A stretch of 64,000 nucleotides of DNA, taken from NCBI GenBank assembly GCA_945862315.1, contig CAMAXW010000001.1:1-64000 (forward strand). The letters are read 5' to 3'. The notes below the pieces were generated by a model. That model saw only the letters and a list, made by a program, of their open reading frames with translations, was not told where the DNA came from and did not search any database. The DNA is from Klebsiella pneumoniae (GTDB lineage: Bacteria > Pseudomonadota > Gammaproteobacteria > Ga0077536). Made by a program: the position numbers and the translations under genes. Below are positions 61,985 to 64,000 of this stretch, piece after piece (the stretch's first letter is position 1; the number at the start of each line of letters is the position of its first letter).

Positions 61985-62623
61985 GTGCAAGTCGTTATTA
62001 CCCCGGTCACGATGTTTCAGCAGAATTGCTCGCTGTTGTGGTGTACAACCACCCTGCGGGGGGCTGTCGTGGATCCTGGTGGGGACACCTCCAAGGTGCT
62101 GGCAGCGGCCCGCCAAGCTGGCGTCACCGTGGAGAAATTACTGATCACCCATGCCCATATCGATCACGCCGGTGCCACCGCCAGTTTGGCCCGCGAACTC
62201 GGCGTGCCGATCGAGGGGCCGCATCACGAGGATCAGTTCTGGATCGACCAGCTCCCAGAGCAGGGGCAAGCTTATGGGTTTCCACCCGCCGAGGTTTTTG
62301 CGCCCAATCGTTGGTTGGCCCAAGACGATACCGTCACAGTAGGCAATTTGGTGCTGAAGGTCGCGCACTGTCCCGGCCACACGCCCGGCCACGTGGTGTT
62401 CTTCGAGCCAACCCAACGGGTCGCTTTCGTGGGCGATGTGTTGTTTCAAGGATCCGTGGGGCGCACGGATCTCCCGCGCGGCGACCATGCAACCCTGCTG
62501 CAGTCCATCACCCAACGCCTGTGGCCGTGGGGCGATGAGGTGACTTTTGTGCCGGGTCATGGGCCTACCTCGACCTTTGGGCACGAGCGTCGCACTAACC
62601 CCTACGTGGCCGACCACCGCTAG
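61985..62623 (+). CDS. Glyoxalase II-like metallo-hydrolase (YcbL type)
   Basis: 212 residues. Metal ligands are visible in ITHAHIDHAG, the later histidine in HCPGHTPGHV, the bridging aspartate in AFVGDVLFQGSVGRTDLP and the last histidine in FVPGHGPTSTFGHE. The start is set at GTG 61985, giving the family's normal length (about 215); the frame is open back to 61808. It hydrolyses thioesters such as S-lactoylglutathione. Confidence 0.92.
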   Translation: MQVVITPVTMFQQNCSLLWCTTTLRGAVVDPGGDTSKVLAAARQAGVTVEKLLITHAHIDHAGATASLARELGVPIEGPHHEDQFWIDQLPEQGQAYGFPPAEVFAPNRWLAQDDTVTVGNLVLKVAHCPGHTPGHVVFFEPTQRVAFVGDVLFQGSVGRTDLPRGDHATLLQSITQRLWPWGDEVTFVPGHGPTSTFGHERRTNPYVADHR

Positions 62624-62673
62624 TCTTGAGCGCGTGAATCGCCAACCCTAAGCCCCCCGAGCCATCCCAACCC

Positions 62674-63921
62674 ATGCCCACCCAAACCGAGGCCGATCTG
62701 CTCCGCCTGCGGGGGTTACTGCCTCTGCGGCATCTCAGCGACGCTGAATTCGAGGGGCTGACCCAACACATCGACGTGGAATTCACGCCGGTCGGCGCCG
62801 AGTTGTTTCGCTGCGGGCCAGACGACAACTGGTTGTTTTATTTGCTGGCCGGCACGGCGTGCATCAGCGATTCGCAGGGCGACTCCTTCGACATCAGCGC
62901 GGGGACTATCGAGGCCCTCCACCCACTGTCCACACACCCGAAGGGCCGGGTGCGGGCGACGGCAATCAGCACGCTGCGCTACGTCAAAATACCCGCATCC
63001 CTGCTGGCCTCCCAACGCAAGATCCTCCCACGCGAAGGCATTCAGGTAACTGAAGCTGCCGCCGGCGAGGATACGGTGGACAACGAGTTACTGTTTTCAA
63101 TTTATCAGGCGTTGCGGGATGAGCGCTTGGCACTACCCACCCTGCCAGACGTCGCCCTGCGCATCCGCGCCGCCGCCGCAGATCCCTCAAAAGGCGCAGA
63201 CGCGGTGGCGCGCATTATTCTCGCGGACCCAGCCTTAGCGAGCTACTGTCTGCGGGCAGCCAATAGCGCCGCCTATGCCGGTGGCATGCCTGTCACGGAT
63301 GTCACCGCAGCCGTGACCCGCATGGGCGTAGAGACCACACGGGATTTCATCCTGGCGCAGATGATTCGCAATCTGTTCAGAACCACCGACCCGCGTTGCA
63401 CGACCTTAATGCGCGCAGCGTGGACTCATAGCGCCAACATCGCGGCGCTGTCTTTCGTGCTGGCCAAACGTTTAGGCATAGCCACCCCCGAGCAAGCCTT
63501 GCTCACCGGCTTGCTGCACGATATTGGCGTCCTCGTTTTGGTGTCGCAACTGGACGCCTTTCCGCAAATTTTCAACACCAGTGCGACGCTGCACGCGGTG
63601 CTTCAAGACCTGCGCCCCGAAGTGACGGGGCTAGTGCTGCGCGCGTGGCGCTTACCCGAAAGCTTAGTGGGGCTAGCGGGCGCGGCCGAACAATGGTCAC
63701 GGCCCGCCGCGGCCAAATTGGGGATGGCTGAAATTCTGCTCCTAGCCCATTGGCACGAACCGCGTAAACGGTTGCCATGGGCTCAGCCCATCCCGCCAGA
63801 AGGCGCTGCGGTGTTGCAAGCCCTGCCGCCGGAAGACTTCACCGAGGATGGGCACCTCAAAATAGTCCATGAGGCGCGAGAAGAGGTGGCGAAATTGCGC
63901 GCGCTCTTGGGCAGCAGCTAA
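62674..63921 (+). CDS. cNMP-binding-like and HDOD domain signalling protein
   Basis: 415 residues. Residues 15-120 look like a cyclic-nucleotide-binding barrel, but the RGExxA-type phosphate-binding cassette is not seen. Residues 150-350 form an HDOD domain: PTLPDVALRIRAAAADPSKG, ILADPALASYCLRAANSAAY, and GLLHDIGVLVLV. HDOD proteins act in signalling or c-di-GMP networks without phosphodiesterase activity. It is downstream of the metallo-hydrolase on the same strand, with a 50-base gap. Confidence 0.87.
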   Translation: MPTQTEADLLRLRGLLPLRHLSDAEFEGLTQHIDVEFTPVGAELFRCGPDDNWLFYLLAGTACISDSQGDSFDISAGTIEALHPLSTHPKGRVRATAISTLRYVKIPASLLASQRKILPREGIQVTEAAAGEDTVDNELLFSIYQALRDERLALPTLPDVALRIRAAAADPSKGADAVARIILADPALASYCLRAANSAAYAGGMPVTDVTAAVTRMGVETTRDFILAQMIRNLFRTTDPRCTTLMRAAWTHSANIAALSFVLAKRLGIATPEQALLTGLLHDIGVLVLVSQLDAFPQIFNTSATLHAVLQDLRPEVTGLVLRAWRLPESLVGLAGAAEQWSRPAAAKLGMAEILLLAHWHEPRKRLPWAQPIPPEGAAVLQALPPEDFTEDGHLKIVHEAREEVAKLRALLGSS

Positions 63922-63931
63922 CCCCGCCGGT

Positions 63932-64000
63932 CTAGCCGGGTTCAATCACCGCCAGCAAATCTTTGGCATCCACTTGTTGTCCCAGTTGTACCGATAGCGA
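63932..64000 (-). CDS. Biotinyl-domain protein, C-terminal end (partial)
   Basis: The last 22 codons read LSVQLGQQVDAKDLLAVIE plus PG and a TAG at 63934-63932. This is the end of a biotinyl or lipoyl domain, as found in carboxylase subunits such as acetyl- or propionyl-CoA carboxylase alpha chains. The rest lies beyond the right edge. A carboxylase fits the catabolic context, but so would other biotin enzymes. Confidence 0.65.
   Translation of the reverse strand, partial: SLSVQLGQQVDAKDLLAVIEPG

Noticed and set aside
1-64000. CRISPR array, rRNA operon or complete insertion sequence
   Set aside because: No regularly spaced repeat series, no rRNA consensus and no transposase gene with terminal repeats were seen.

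Overview
The window looks like a stretch of a GC-rich gammaproteobacterial chromosome. Support comes from queA, rlmJ, a speE-speH pair, bcp, a class III type PHA synthase module and a CCA-encoding tRNA-Leu. Genus cannot be fixed by reading alone. There are no rRNA genes, no CRISPR array and no complete insertion sequence.

Region 1 (1-10,600) is an accessory zone beginning at tRNA-Leu(CAA). A P4-type integrase sits directly behind the tRNA. It is followed by toxin-antitoxin genes in different states of decay (intact hicAB, a HigA antitoxin cut off before its HTH, a VapBC whose toxin is truncated), a DMT transporter, a NtaA/DszA-type flavin monooxygenase, a MetX-like acyltransferase or hydrolase, an hsdR 3' remnant, an exported metallo-beta-lactamase-fold protein and a frameshifted AraC-regulator remnant.

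Region 2 (10,600-32,200) is a catabolic block. It holds two limonene-epoxide-hydrolase-like proteins facing a Baeyer-Villiger monooxygenase, and an intact vapBC. Next come a five-gene minus-strand redox cluster (HIT, ABM, FAD-linked oxidase, CCG iron-sulfur protein, Tat-exported nitroreductase-like protein) and two separate IpdAB-like CoA-transferase pairs. Then there are two MaoC hydratases, an alpha-methylacyl-CoA racemase-like protein, a cytochrome P450, an acyl-CoA synthetase and an LLM oxidoreductase. The set resembles CoA-dependent breakdown of a branched or cyclic lipid such as an isoprenoid or steroid side chain; that substrate is inferred.

Region 3 (32,300-43,300) contains an AT-richer CmoA-like methyltransferase, an ABC exporter, an HSL-type esterase, rlmJ, another LLM protein and a PHA storage module (phaC, PhaE-like, lipase-like hydrolase, phasin). 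A PadR regulator resembling PhaQ is divergent from the phasin gene, and palindromes overlap a near-consensus promoter between them.

Region 4 (43,300-57,100) is a meta-cleavage operon under a divergent GntR regulator: LLM, HpaB-like hydroxylase, C-C hydrolase and MhpB-like extradiol dioxygenase. A thiolase and a D-aminoacylase-like amidohydrolase follow. A FrhB-like iron-sulfur flavoprotein, an SDR, a hotdog thioesterase and a fifth LLM protein come next. The large number of LLM proteins, one FrhB homologue and one PPOX-fold protein raise the question of whether this bacterium uses coenzyme F420.

Region 5 (57,100-64,000) is mostly housekeeping: speE-speH, an esterase, a GGDEF cyclase, bcp, a cupin, a YcbL-type hydrolase, a cNMP-like/HDOD protein and the C-terminal end of a biotinyl-domain protein at the window edge.
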